A DNA stretch of 64,000 nt from CAYMJV01 sp964390545 (GCA_964390545.1 CAYMJV010000001.1:42148-106147), one strand, 5' to 3'; positions 17,816 to 26,419 are shown, counted from the first letter of the stretch. A program made the numbers and translations. The notes: a model not told the origin generated them from the letters alone.

Positions 17816-18604
17816 TCATGGGAGCATCTTATAGACGAGGGTATGCACTCCGAAATTGCCCGCCTGATCAACAGCCAGAACCTGAAGCTTCACTTCTTCG
17901 AAACCTGCTGGAGGGAAAGTCTTACATTGAAATAAGGTCGGTTGTCCTGCATAGGTGAGTTTGAATTTACCTAAAATCTGATCTCCATGAATCCATTGTC
18001 CCCATATCTCCAACTTATTTGAATCCCAGAGACCTCCGGGAGTGAACGGGCATCCTCAGAGCATTCGGACTTCTGCCTTTATCGTTAATTCCTCTCCCTT
18101 TTTTAGAACCTCTTTAGGAGAAGGATTCAAAATATGAACAATCAATCCATCCAGTTCAATGATCACCCCTTCACCCAGGATATGCTTTCCAGGGATGAGG
18201 GTGAGGGTCTTTGACCCTTTTTGAATCGACTGGGGATAGGCAAGAGGAGCCTCGGTATAAATCTCAATCTGAGTGGGTCGGTCTAAGGGAATCTCGGCCT
18301 GGAAAGAGGCCGCGCCTGAAGTCCCATATATCGTCTCCCCTCTTTGCCGGGGCCGAACCATGATTCTTTCGGTATCGCCCGTTCCTCCCTCCTGTTTGCC
18401 CTGAGCAAGGATCTCTCCAGTCTCGAGATTCCTAATTCGAACAAAGGCACCCCCTACGCCTGAACCAATAACTTTGGAATCCTTTGCAACCACTCGGACA
18501 ATAATTTTTGTCGGAACCTTTTCAGCAGAATAAGATGGGGATGTGAATAGAAAGATGATATGAGCTAAAATGAGAAAGAACGGCACAAATCTTCGGATTG
18601 TCAT
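17816..18604 (-). CDS. Exported protein with in-frame UGA (candidate selenoprotein, Sec183-Gly-Cys-Pro)
   Basis: The frame from ATG 18604 is interrupted only by TGA at 18058-18056 and then continues, in the same frame and with protein-like sequence, to a stop at 17816. Read through, it gives 262 residues. A signal peptide (about residues 1-27, ending SYSAEK) precedes a beta-rich domain and then the motif U-G-C-P-F-T-P-G-G at residue 183. A cysteine pair is the natural alternative at this site. Directly downstream lies a hairpin whose AGGUCU loop equals that of the E. coli fdhF SECIS. A conventional annotation would split this into a 182-residue protein and a 65-residue orphan. I do not recognise the family; a redox role outside the cytoplasm is inferred from the U-x-C motif. 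Confidence 0.8.
18024..18041 (-). promoter_or_regulatory. SECIS-like hairpin after UGA codon 183
   Basis: On the mRNA, UCCCGG (18041-18036) pairs with CUGGGA (18029-18024), one pair being G-U, around the loop AGGUCU (18035-18030). The loop starts 21 bases after the UGA, with 20 bases between. The loop sequence is the same as in the SelB-binding hairpin of E. coli fdhF. This supports selenocysteine insertion at 18058-18056. Confidence 0.72.
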
Positions 18605-18725
18605 TGTTCACCTACTCACTTTTAACCTATCTCCCATATAGCATTCTGCATTCTGCCTTCTGCTTTCTGCCTCCGACCTCTAACGTTCTTGCTAATACAA
18701 AAGCATTTTGCTCCATGACGATTCT

Positions 18726-18782
18726 GTAGGGCATGATCCCCGATCATGCCATCAGCGGTGCGTTCGGGGAACGCACCCTACG
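18726..18782. repeat. REPIN-like pair of inverted hairpins (GTAGGG family)
   Basis: Two hairpins face each other. The first reads GTAGGGCATGATCCCCG and its complement; the second, in reverse, has arms GGTGCGTT and AACGCACC around CGGGG and ends in CCCTAC. The outer ends are therefore inverted GTAGGG copies. A similar pair lies at 35903-35982 and a collapsed form at 26174-26207. It lies just downstream of hemG. Confidence 0.75.
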
Positions 18783-18804
18783 GATCTTCCACCCTCTAAC
18801 CTCC

Positions 18805-20307
18805 TTAGTAGTACCGTTTCTCCTCAGCGTGGTCCTCGGCAAGGTCGATGCCCCACTCACCGAGGATCTTCGAGACGGCCCGCTCTCCGCTCTCGATGCA
18901 GTTCGGTACGCCTACACCCCTGTAGCTACCACCGGCGAGCGCAAGACCGGGGATCTGGGCACTGTGATCCTCGATCATTGTCACACGGTCAAGGTGTCCA
19001 AGTGTATACTGGGGCATGCCAAGCTGCCACCGAAACACACGCGAGAAGAGCGGCTTTGCAAACGGGTTGAGACCCAGGATGTCACGGAACTCGGCAAGTA
19101 CCGTCTGCACGAGTTCCTCGTCCGAGCGTTTCAAAATCTCCTGATTGTGCGGACCTCCGACAAAACCGCGCAGCAACACCTTTCCCGCCGGTGCCCGACC
19201 CGGCCACTTGGTAGAAGAATAAGTAGCCGCCATGAGCGCACGGCCCTCCACAAGGGGGCATAGAACTCCGAAGGCATTCAGATTGAAACCGACCTCGTTC
19301 TCGTTGAAGGCGATCGAGATTGTCGCTGAGGAAGAGGCCGGTATGTTTGTCAGTGCGTCTGCGATGGCCCGGTCGTGCCGACGAATGAGCGGTTCGGCAG
19401 CCCATGACTCCGTTGCAATGATCACGGCGTTGCCTTCGATGGCAGAACCGTCGGAGGTCGAAGCACGCCATCCACCTCCGGAGGTTCGTTGGAGTGAGCT
19501 GATAGATACGCCCGTGCGCATGCGCTCACGACCTGCGGCATCGGCCATGCTGTCCGTGAGTTGCTGCATTCCTTTCACAAACGAGGTGAAGAAGGTACGA
19601 GGCTTCTCGCCTGGCTTCGCCGGGTACTTACGCCGCATCTCCTCCACCTTACGGCGGATTGCGATGAAGGCCTTCAACAGAGACCCATAATTTTGCTCCA
19701 TCTCAAGGAGACGCGGGAAGGTTGCAGCAAGCGACATCTGTTTCGGATCGGACGCATGTACGCCTCCCACGAGAGGCTCGGCCAGGCGATCCAGGCATTC
19801 GCGACCCATCCGCCGGACCACGAAGCTTTCGAGTGTCTCGTCATTCACCTCGCCGGGTGTGACCTTCTTTGGCGGGATCAGGAGGTCCATGGCCATCCTG
19901 ATTTTCCCAGACCACGAGAAGAGGCCGGTCGTAGCAAAAGGCACGAACTTTGTGGGCGCGAACATCATGACACCATCCGGCATCTGATGAAGTTTGCCTC
20001 GAGACAGGATCCACGTCCGTCTCCGGGAGTCGTCGGTCGGCAACTCGTCATCGAAGATCCCCGTTAGCTTCGCGATACGGTGACAAGCTGGTTTTTCAGT
20101 CAAGAAACAATCCGGCCCACCGTCGACGATGAAGCTGCTCTCCTCCGAAGGATCCATAACGACCTCGGTCTGGATCTTTCCACCGAGGCGACGGTCTTTT
20201 TCCAGCAGAACGAACTCGACGTCGTGGCCCTCGGAAGCGGCACGGGTGATTTTATAAGCTGCGCCGAGCCCGGCAACGCCGCCACCGACAATAATGATCC
20301 GTTTCAT
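18805..20307 (-). CDS. hemG: Protoporphyrinogen (or coproporphyrinogen III) oxidase, HemG/HemY type
   Basis: This 500-residue flavoprotein opens with the FAD-binding motif IIIVGGGVAGLGAAYKI. It ends with the amine-oxidase-family block LALAGGSYRGVGVPNCIES, as in HemY/PPOX. It oxidises the porphyrinogen to the porphyrin in late heme synthesis. It follows hemE and hemH on the same strand, 50 bases after hemH. The start is the ATG at 20307, after GGAGGGGCGGGG. Its codons are visibly richer in G and C than those of neighbouring genes, which suggests separate ancestry. Which porphyrinogen it uses cannot be told, but the neighbouring ferrochelatase favours protoporphyrinogen unless that enzyme also takes coproporphyrin. 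Confidence 0.9.
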   Translation of the reverse strand: MKRIIIVGGGVAGLGAAYKITRAASEGHDVEFVLLEKDRRLGGKIQTEVVMDPSEESSFIVDGGPDCFLTEKPACHRIAKLTGIFDDELPTDDSRRRTWILSRGKLHQMPDGVMMFAPTKFVPFATTGLFSWSGKIRMAMDLLIPPKKVTPGEVNDETLESFVVRRMGRECLDRLAEPLVGGVHASDPKQMSLAATFPRLLEMEQNYGSLLKAFIAIRRKVEEMRRKYPAKPGEKPRTFFTSFVKGMQQLTDSMADAAGRERMRTGVSISSLQRTSGGGWRASTSDGSAIEGNAVIIATESWAAEPLIRRHDRAIADALTNIPASSSATISIAFNENEVGFNLNAFGVLCPLVEGRALMAATYSSTKWPGRAPAGKVLLRGFVGGPHNQEILKRSDEELVQTVLAEFRDILGLNPFAKPLFSRVFRWQLGMPQYTLGHLDRVTMIEDHSAQIPGLALAGGSYRGVGVPNCIESGERAVSKILGEWGIDLAEDHAEEKRYY

Positions 20308-20357
20308 AAGGATTCCCCGCCCCTCCAATCTTTTTCCCTGCCTACCGCAGGCAGGTT

Positions 20358-21284
20358 TCAGGGCAGAGGGGATATATTAAGGATATGCTCTTCCACGATC
20401 ACTGAAAGGGCCTCGATGAATTTTTCAGAATAATTGAGAGAGGTGGTCCGCTTCAATTTTATTCCTAAGGATTTTGCTTTCTCCCGATAGACGATATCGA
20501 TATCGTAAAGAATCTCAATATGGTCTGAAACAAACCCAATCGGGACGATGAGAACCCTTTGGACTCCCTCTTTAGATAGATTCGTCAGGACAGACTCCAC
20601 ATCCGGACCGACCCACTCTTCTGGCCCGCCTCCTTTGCTCTGAAAAGCCATCCTCCAGACTCGATGCTCAAGCCCGTCGGCAACTCCTTGAATGCTTGCT
20701 TCGATCTCCCTTACATAGGGATCTTTCTCGACGATTGATTTTGGAAGACTGTGAGCCGTGAAGAGGAGCTGAACTCTCTTTCTCTCCTCTGGAGTGAATC
20801 CTGTCAGCCCTTCACGGACCTTCTCCCGAATGGCTTCAAGGAAAAGGGGGTGCATGTGCCACCCCACTACAAAAGAAACCTTTAACACCTCTCCGATATT
20901 TTTCTGGACCCGCTTCACCTCTTCAATATAGGCCCCCGTGCTCTCACGGGATTGGAACGGGGCCATGGGAATAGCAACCACCTCCATGATCCCATCCCGC
21001 AGAATCTCGTTCATCGTCTCTTCAATCATGGGATGGCCATAACGCATTCCCACATAGGATTTGAATGAATGACCTTTCTCGCTCAACCTCTTTTCTAATC
21101 CCTTGGCCTGTCCCTGGGTGATCTTAAGAAGGGGCGAAGCCCCTCCGATCAACCGATAACGCTCCTTAACCCTTTCCAGTTGCTCTGCAGAAGGTTTTCG
21201 ACCTCTGAAAAGGCGCGTTAAGAAGGGCTCAACTTCGGCAAGGGAGTGAGGCCCTCCAAAGGCCAAAAGGAGGAGAGCTTTCAT
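20358..21284 (-). CDS. hemH: Ferrochelatase
   Basis: This 308-residue protein has the ferrochelatase pattern LLLLAFGGPHSLAEVEPFL at the N-terminus. The active-site block LLFTAHSLPKS carries the conserved His, and VPIGFVSDHIEILYDID carries the Glu used in metallation. It inserts ferrous iron into the porphyrin at the end of heme synthesis. It lies between hemE and hemG in a three-gene minus-strand run. A hairpin at 21313-21348 separates it from hemE. The ATG at 21284 is the natural start. Confidence 0.95.
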   Translation of the reverse strand: MKALLLLAFGGPHSLAEVEPFLTRLFRGRKPSAEQLERVKERYRLIGGASPLLKITQGQAKGLEKRLSEKGHSFKSYVGMRYGHPMIEETMNEILRDGIMEVVAIPMAPFQSRESTGAYIEEVKRVQKNIGEVLKVSFVVGWHMHPLFLEAIREKVREGLTGFTPEERKRVQLLFTAHSLPKSIVEKDPYVREIEASIQGVADGLEHRVWRMAFQSKGGGPEEWVGPDVESVLTNLSKEGVQRVLIVPIGFVSDHIEILYDIDIVYREKAKSLGIKLKRTTSLNYSEKFIEALSVIVEEHILNISPLP

Positions 21285-21312
21285 AACCGACTTCCAACTC
21301 CAAACGAGATAT

Positions 21313-21348
21313 AATTCCCTCTCCCTCGCCTACGGGGGAGAGGGAATT
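21313..21348 (+). terminator. Terminator-like hairpin between hemE and hemH
   Basis: A 13-base-pair stem (21313-21325 with 21336-21348) of AATTCCCTCTCCC type is followed by a T-run on the plus strand. In that orientation it resembles an intrinsic terminator, yet no plus-strand gene reads into it. On the minus strand it would be an intercistronic hairpin in the heme operon. It may be a dispersed repeat copy. Confidence 0.5.
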
Positions 21349-21363
21349 TTTTGAGGAGTTTTA

Positions 21364-22413
21364 TTAATGGGAAGATTTTGCGCTATACTCATGAACCGAC
21401 TCAACCAACGCAGCTACATTTTCGACCGGTGTGTTAGGAAGGATTCCATGTCCGAGATTGAAGATGTGACCAGATCGACCTCCAACACGATCAAGAATTC
21501 TCTTAACCTCCTTCTTAATCAGATCCACCGATCCAACCAAAATAACGGGATCGAGGTTTCCCTGGATGGCCACCTCATACCCTAACCGTGCCCATGCCTC
21601 TCCAATATCCATCCGCCAATCCACTCCAATCACGTCCCCGCCTGCCCGCTTCATCAACTCCAGAAGAGTCGAGTTGGAAGTGGCGAAGTGAATGAGAGGA
21701 ATACTCTTATCGATACCGTCGATCACCCTCTTCGAATAAGGAAGAACATATTCCTCATAATCAGTTGGACTCAAACAACCTACCCAGGAATCAAAGAGCT
21801 GAACGGCTTGCACACCAGCGCGAATCTGTGCGTTAAGGCAGCGGATCAATACATCTGAAATCTTATTCATTAAGGCATCCCATGAAGGCCGGTTTTGATA
21901 CATCAACCCTTTGGTGAGAATATAATTTCTTGAATGGCCTCCTTCGATGATGTAGCTGGCGAGGGTGAAGGGAGCGCCAGAGAACCCAATCAGTGGAATT
22001 TTTCCTTCCAACTCTTTCCGCACCATTCGAATCGCTTTCACCAGAAAAGGGACTTCTTCTTCCGGCTCAATGACTCTCAGCTTCTCAATATCTTTCATCC
22101 CCCTGACCGGGTGATGGAAAACAGGACCCTCCCCCTTTGCAAATTCAAACTCCACTCCCATGGGTTCCAGGGGGATCAGGATATCTGAAAAGATAATGGC
22201 TGCATCGAGTTTGAATTTCTCAATGGGTTGGAGCGTCACCTGGGCGGCTATCTCAGGATTCTTACACATCTCCAGAAAAGAATATTTCTTTCGCAGGGTA
22301 CGGTACTCCTTCATGTAGCGCCCTGCCTGACGCATCAGCCAGATGGGTGTGTATTCGGTGGGTTGCCTATGACAAGCCATTAAAAAAGGGTAGTGGTTTT
22401 CAGTTTTTGTCAT
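21364..22413 (-). CDS. hemE: Uroporphyrinogen decarboxylase
   Basis: This 349-residue enzyme carries the URO-D signature PIWLMRQAGRYMKEYR and IIFSDILIPLEPMG, with the conserved Asp, and GFSGAPFTLASYIIEGG. It decarboxylates uroporphyrinogen III to coproporphyrinogen III. The start is the ATG at 22413, which matches the usual family N-terminus. An in-frame ATG at 22431 would place six residues inside the palindromic repeat at 22419-22485. MttB-linked gene sets sometimes carry URO-D-like methyltransferases, but this one sits with hemH and hemG and has the RQAGRY motif, so HemE is the better call. Confidence 0.94.
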   Translation of the reverse strand: MTKTENHYPFLMACHRQPTEYTPIWLMRQAGRYMKEYRTLRKKYSFLEMCKNPEIAAQVTLQPIEKFKLDAAIIFSDILIPLEPMGVEFEFAKGEGPVFHHPVRGMKDIEKLRVIEPEEEVPFLVKAIRMVRKELEGKIPLIGFSGAPFTLASYIIEGGHSRNYILTKGLMYQNRPSWDALMNKISDVLIRCLNAQIRAGVQAVQLFDSWVGCLSPTDYEEYVLPYSKRVIDGIDKSIPLIHFATSNSTLLELMKRAGGDVIGVDWRMDIGEAWARLGYEVAIQGNLDPVILVGSVDLIKKEVKRILDRVGGRSGHIFNLGHGILPNTPVENVAALVESVHEYSAKSSH

Positions 22414-22418
22414 ATTCA

Positions 22419-22485
22419 GTAGCGTCGGCATTTATTGCCGACGAACTCCCGTGCCTAATTCGCCCTCAGTAAATGAGGGCGCTAC
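22419..22485. repeat. Compound palindromic repeat upstream of hemE
   Basis: Two hairpins, CGTCGGCA/TGCCGACG (22423-22443) and CGCCCTCA/TGAGGGCG (22461-22481), sit inside an outer inverted repeat GTAGCG/CGCTAC (22419-22424 and 22480-22485). The arrangement resembles a paired REP element. It occupies the whole leader of hemE. Confidence 0.65.
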
Positions 22486-22509
22486 ACAATAGCTCGCAAT
22501 GACATATAA

Positions 22510-24012
22510 TCACCTGGTCCCCTTTCCCCAATCCCTTAGGAACTGGATTAACAACCTCACTCCTACTCCAGTGCCTCCCTTTGGAATATAGGGTCTCTCT
22601 TTTTCAATAGAGGCCGGACCCGCAATATCGAGATGGACCCACGGAATCTTCTCTACGAATTTGCTCAAGAAAATGCCCCCAATGATCGCACCTGCAGCCC
22701 GGGTTCCCACATTTCTAAAATCTGCCACATCGCTCTTCAAATATTCAAAGTATTCATCCCAGAGGGGGAGTCTCCAGACCTTCTCCCCTGTTTTTTCTGA
22801 AGCCTCTTCGATCCGTTTCAAAAGAGATGCATCATTACCTAAAAGACCAATCACATAATCTCCAAGGGCGATCACGCACGCTCCGGTCAGAGTCGCAAGA
22901 TCAATGATCGCCTTCGGCTGGTATCGAAGACTATAGGTCAAGGCATCGGAAAGAATGAGCCTTCCTTCGGCATCAGTGCTGATAACCTCTACCGTCTGAC
23001 CTGATAGGGTCTTTAAAACATCTCCGGGCTTATAAGCCTTTCCGCTTGGAAGGTTTTCTGTCGCCGGGATGATCCCTACCAGATGAAGGGGAATCTGAAG
23101 CCTGGAAGCAGCTTGCATCATGGCCAACACCGCTGCAGCCCCTGACATATCATCCTTCATCCGTTCCATTCCTTCCGAGGGTTTAATCGAAATCCCGCCG
23201 CTGTCGAAAGTGATTCCCTTACCTATCAAAGCGATGGTGTCGAACCCTTTGTTCTTATTATGTTCGAGGATGATGAACTTTCCAGGTTCTTGGCTTCCCT
23301 TGGCCACAGCAGTAAAGGCTCCCATCCCCATGGCCTCTGCCTGACTCACTTCTAAAACCTGAAGCTCCATGCCATGGTCCTTTGCAATCTGCTGAGCCTT
23401 TTCGGAGAGTAAAGTCGGGGTGACTTTATTGCTGGGACCATTGACCAGGTCCCTTGCCCCGCAAACCGCTTCTGCAATAATTCTGCCTGTCCCCACTCCG
23501 TTATTAAGCGATTTCAATTCGACGGCTGTCTCTCCAAGGATGATTCCCTCTTCGATCTCCTTGATCTTCTCCCTCTCCAGGGTTTTATACTCATTGTATT
23601 GGTAGACTCCAAGGAGAAGCCCTGCGACAAAGGCCTCGGCAAGTTCTTCTTCTGCAAGCCGATCAAACTTCTTGATTTGGAAGGCAAACTGTTTTATTCC
23701 TGCATCCCGGAGGTACTGTCCAGCCTTCGAAGAAGCTCCCCGCCATTTTTCTAAATCGAATTCTCCTCTCTTCCCCAGACCGGTCAGCAACACTCTCTTC
23801 GCAGGAAAAGCCCCCTGGGTGTAGAAAAGCTTCCGTTCAAATAACTCCCCCTTGAAATCTCCCTGGTTCATCAGACTGGAGATAAAACCCTTCCATTCCA
23901 GGTCCACATTTTTTATAGGACCTTCCAGAGGCTCGGGAAATTCAAAAGAAAAGAGAATCAGAAGTTCACAGGGAAATTTTTCAGCCTTTCCTTTTTCTAC
24001 TCGGATCTGCAT
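22510..24012 (-). CDS. pepA: Leucyl aminopeptidase (M17)
   Basis: This 500-residue cytosolic metallopeptidase has the M17 catalytic block KGITFDSGGISIKPS and the signature STDAEGRLILSDAL. An N-terminal macro-like domain precedes it. It removes N-terminal residues from peptides and uses two metal ions. The start is the ATG at 24012, preceded by GGGGGACCT; an earlier ATG at 24042 lies in a repeat. It stands alone between the heme genes and a RecB-like nuclease. Confidence 0.95.
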   Translation of the reverse strand: MQIRVEKGKAEKFPCELLILFSFEFPEPLEGPIKNVDLEWKGFISSLMNQGDFKGELFERKLFYTQGAFPAKRVLLTGLGKRGEFDLEKWRGASSKAGQYLRDAGIKQFAFQIKKFDRLAEEELAEAFVAGLLLGVYQYNEYKTLEREKIKEIEEGIILGETAVELKSLNNGVGTGRIIAEAVCGARDLVNGPSNKVTPTLLSEKAQQIAKDHGMELQVLEVSQAEAMGMGAFTAVAKGSQEPGKFIILEHNKNKGFDTIALIGKGITFDSGGISIKPSEGMERMKDDMSGAAAVLAMMQAASRLQIPLHLVGIIPATENLPSGKAYKPGDVLKTLSGQTVEVISTDAEGRLILSDALTYSLRYQPKAIIDLATLTGACVIALGDYVIGLLGNDASLLKRIEEASEKTGEKVWRLPLWDEYFEYLKSDVADFRNVGTRAAGAIIGGIFLSKFVEKIPWVHLDIAGPASIEKERPYIPKGGTGVGVRLLIQFLRDWGKGTR

Positions 24013-24033
24013 AGGTCCCCCTAAATTCAAAAT

Positions 24034-24217
24034 CCCCCTCACCTTTATCCTCTCCCCTCAGAGACTGTGTCGTAATGTCATTCTGAGGCGTTAGCCGAAG
24101 AATCTCTGTTTTCTAACTTATTGATTCTATGAGATTCTTCACTTCGTTCAGAATGACAAGCATGGCATTTCCCTCATTGCGACACACTCTCTCAGGGGAG
24201 AGGGGTGGGTGAGGGGC
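24034..24217. repeat. Nested MITE-like inverted repeat (about 184 bases)
   Basis: The ends 24034-24077 and 24175-24217 are imperfect inverted repeats of about 43 bases, starting CCCCTCACC and containing GTGTCG. A second pair, 24076-24106 and 24131-24158, nests inside (TCATTCTGA ... GAAGAATCTC and its complement). No reading frame is present. It fills the gap between the nuclease gene and pepA. The size and symmetry suit a non-autonomous element or a stacked pair of older palindromic repeats. Confidence 0.65.
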
Positions 24218-24227
24218 AATCAATTTC

Positions 24228-25436
24228 TTACTCTCTTTCCTTCAACTTCGATACAGTGATCGAACGGCTCTCTTCCAGACTCGAGAACTCCTTCACCTTT
24301 TTCATTAACAGAGAATCCCATTTTCCCCGCTCGATCACTCTGGAGAGCATCCAGGGATTTAAATCGGAAACCTCCATCCACTTCCCTGCTTTTTTGATCA
24401 ACTCGTCCAGCACCCTCCGCCTCTGGTCCCCCTTCAAAGGATACTTCTGTTTCGTCTCGATCTTGATCTTTGCCACATGATCACTTCCATAGACGGCCTC
24501 GAGTTCTTCCCGCTGGGCGTAGGCATAGAGGGCTTCTTCAAGCTTCGCCAATTCGGCATCGATCTCTTCATTCAAGAGTCTTTTTCTCTCCTTCATCGCC
24601 ACATATCGGTTGACTAAAGTGACCCCTTCTTCATTCATATATTCATTCAACGGAAGGGCTTCAACCATGACCAGATGTTTCCGTTTCGGACAGAACCCCT
24701 GATAATCGCACCAATTGCAAAGAGGCCCTTCTTTGGGAAGAAATTGCCTGTCCGACTCAATCTCCTGAATGAGGTCCATGGTCTCCCGGCGGAGCTGCTG
24801 GAGTTCTTCAGGATTCCTTGAAGAAGTAATTTCGGTATCGAAGGCGAGGTAGTGCCATACCAATCTGATTTCCAGGATATCCTTCCATTTTCCTTCCACT
24901 CCCATGTGATAGAAGGCAAGTTGACGATCGGAATCCACATCTTCCTGGGTGGGAAGCCGACTGGAAGTTTTGTAGTCATGGATTTCAAGGACAGAATGAT
25001 CTGAAAGGGCCAAGCGATCGATAAAACCCCGGATCCAGTAGCCCTTTTCTTCGTCCAGGGGGAAGTAAATATTCTCTTCAAGACCTAATGTCTTACCCTG
25101 ATCAAATGGATAATAGCGTTTGTAATATTCCGTGATGCATTTCTCCCCCAGACGGCGGTAATCTTCGGCAGTGTAATCCTTGCGGATGATCTGAATCATT
25201 TCTTCATTCCAGTTCTTCTCCCAGTCCCGACGGTAGTAGTCGAGAATCTCCTCCAGCGTATTCAGTTTGGTCACTTTCAGATCGCGGTAGAGCTTTTCCA
25301 GCGCTTCGTGAACCCTTGAACCCATGAAGGCTTCAATCCCCTCTGTTTCGATTTTGATTTTATCAATATATGCAAGTTTATACTGGTGGGGGCATGTCTC
25401 ATAGGTGGATAGCTGCGAGTGAGAGTAGGTTGGCAT
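24228..25436 (-). CDS. PD-(D/E)XK nuclease family protein (RecB/AddB-like, Fe-S cysteines)
   Basis: This 402-residue protein begins SHSQLSTYETCPHQYKL, the first cysteine-bearing box of RecB-type nucleases. The catalytic segment is GFIDRL ... VLEIHDYKTSSR, and the cluster C-x2-C-x5-C in LCNWCDYQGFCP completes a probable 4Fe-4S site. The C-terminal 130 residues are helical and unfamiliar. Such stand-alone nucleases act on DNA ends in repair, or belong to defence systems as Cas4. No CRISPR array or helicase lies nearby. The start is the ATG at 25436. Confidence 0.85.
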   Translation of the reverse strand: MPTYSHSQLSTYETCPHQYKLAYIDKIKIETEGIEAFMGSRVHEALEKLYRDLKVTKLNTLEEILDYYRRDWEKNWNEEMIQIIRKDYTAEDYRRLGEKCITEYYKRYYPFDQGKTLGLEENIYFPLDEEKGYWIRGFIDRLALSDHSVLEIHDYKTSSRLPTQEDVDSDRQLAFYHMGVEGKWKDILEIRLVWHYLAFDTEITSSRNPEELQQLRRETMDLIQEIESDRQFLPKEGPLCNWCDYQGFCPKRKHLVMVEALPLNEYMNEEGVTLVNRYVAMKERKRLLNEEIDAELAKLEEALYAYAQREELEAVYGSDHVAKIKIETKQKYPLKGDQRRRVLDELIKKAGKWMEVSDLNPWMLSRVIERGKWDSLLMKKVKEFSSLEESRSITVSKLKERE

Positions 25437-25597
25437 TATTCACCCCCTTTTCGAATACTAAATAGGCTGTCTACCCATTGCTGCGAATTTATTATTATTT
25501 TTAACAAGAAAAAGAGGTTCTGTCAAAAGATGAAAATGGTGTTAACCCTAAATTCTTCTTGAAAATATTAGGTTCGATGTGATACGAGGTTTAAAGA

Positions 25598-26311
25598 ATG
25601 AACTTAAAAAGGGAACTGGAAAACTTGCAAAAAGTTGTAATCCAATGCCGCAAATGCCCCAGACTTGTCGCTTACCTTAAAGAAGTGTCAAAAAATAAAC
25701 CCAAGAGATTTCGCGATTGGGATTACTGGGGGAAACCCCTTCCGAGTTTTGGCGATCCAAATGCCCGAGTTCTCATTATCGGGCTTGCTCCGGCAGCCAA
25801 TGGCGGAAATAGGACAGGACGGATGTTTACAGGAGACCGGAGTGGAGAATGGCTGTTTGGTGCTCTTCATCAATTTGGCTTTGCCAATCAGCCAAATTCC
25901 GCTCGGAGGGATGACGATTTTGCTTTGCATGATTGTTATATTACGGCGACGATTCGTTGCGCCCCACCGGACAACAAACCCTTACCGGAAGAAATAGAGA
26001 ACTGCAGACCTTATTTTTTAAAGGAACTCGATCTTTTGAAAAATGTGAGGGACTTAGTTCCCTTGGGCCAGATCGCTTTCACACAGACTTTGAAATCCCT
26101 GAGGTTACGAGGAGTCGAAATTCCTTCACTAAAATTTGGACATGGAAAGACCTTTTCGCTTCGAACTCCGAACTCCGTAGGGAACGCAGATCTGCGTTCC
26201 CTACGGACTTTAATTACGACCTACCATCCAAGCCAACAAAATACCCAGACTGGAAGACTGACCAGACCGATGTTTCATAAGATCTTTAGAATGCTACAAA
26301 AGAGATTATAG
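25598..26311 (+). CDS. Uracil-DNA glycosylase family protein (type 5-like) with a repeat-derived insert
   Basis: This 237-residue enzyme has the Fe-S cysteines C-x2-C at the N-terminus (VIQCRKCPRL). The catalytic block is LIIGLAPAANGGNRTGRM and the second motif is YHPSQQNTQTGRL; both match family 5 (UDGb) thermophile-type glycosylases. It removes uracil and other damaged bases from DNA. Between GHGKTFSLR and LITTYHPSQ there is an extra segment, about residues 190-205. It is encoded by a 34-base perfect palindrome (26174-26207) related to the dispersed GTAGGG repeats. The frame is kept, so the gene may still work. Confidence 0.9.
   Translation: MNLKRELENLQKVVIQCRKCPRLVAYLKEVSKNKPKRFRDWDYWGKPLPSFGDPNARVLIIGLAPAANGGNRTGRMFTGDRSGEWLFGALHQFGFANQPNSARRDDDFALHDCYITATIRCAPPDNKPLPEEIENCRPYFLKELDLLKNVRDLVPLGQIAFTQTLKSLRLRGVEIPSLKFGHGKTFSLRTPNSVGNADLRSLRTLITTYHPSQQNTQTGRLTRPMFHKIFRMLQKRL
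26174..26207. repeat. 34-base perfect palindrome inside the UDG coding sequence
   Basis: The arms TCCGTAGGGAACGCAGA and its exact complement abut at 26190/26191. It shares GTAGGG ends and GGAACGC-like arms with the repeats at 18726-18782 and 35903-35982. It is read in frame by the glycosylase gene. Confidence 0.85.
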
Positions 26312-26419
26312 GTTATAGGTGGTAGGTTGAGAGCGAAAGCTATGAGTTCGGAGCCGACAGTCTAATAGTCGATTGGTCTATTAGTCGGATAGTCGGAAAC
26401 TATAAGACTACGAGACTAA

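Noticed and set aside
17816..18013. Separate 65-residue gene
   Set aside because: It has no ribosome site or independent start context and lies in frame with the upstream signal-peptide protein; read-through of the UGA explains both parts.
19232..20067. Plus-strand frames across hemG
   Set aside because: They are long only because the G+C-rich hemG has few stops on the opposite strand; hemG has clear FAD motifs.
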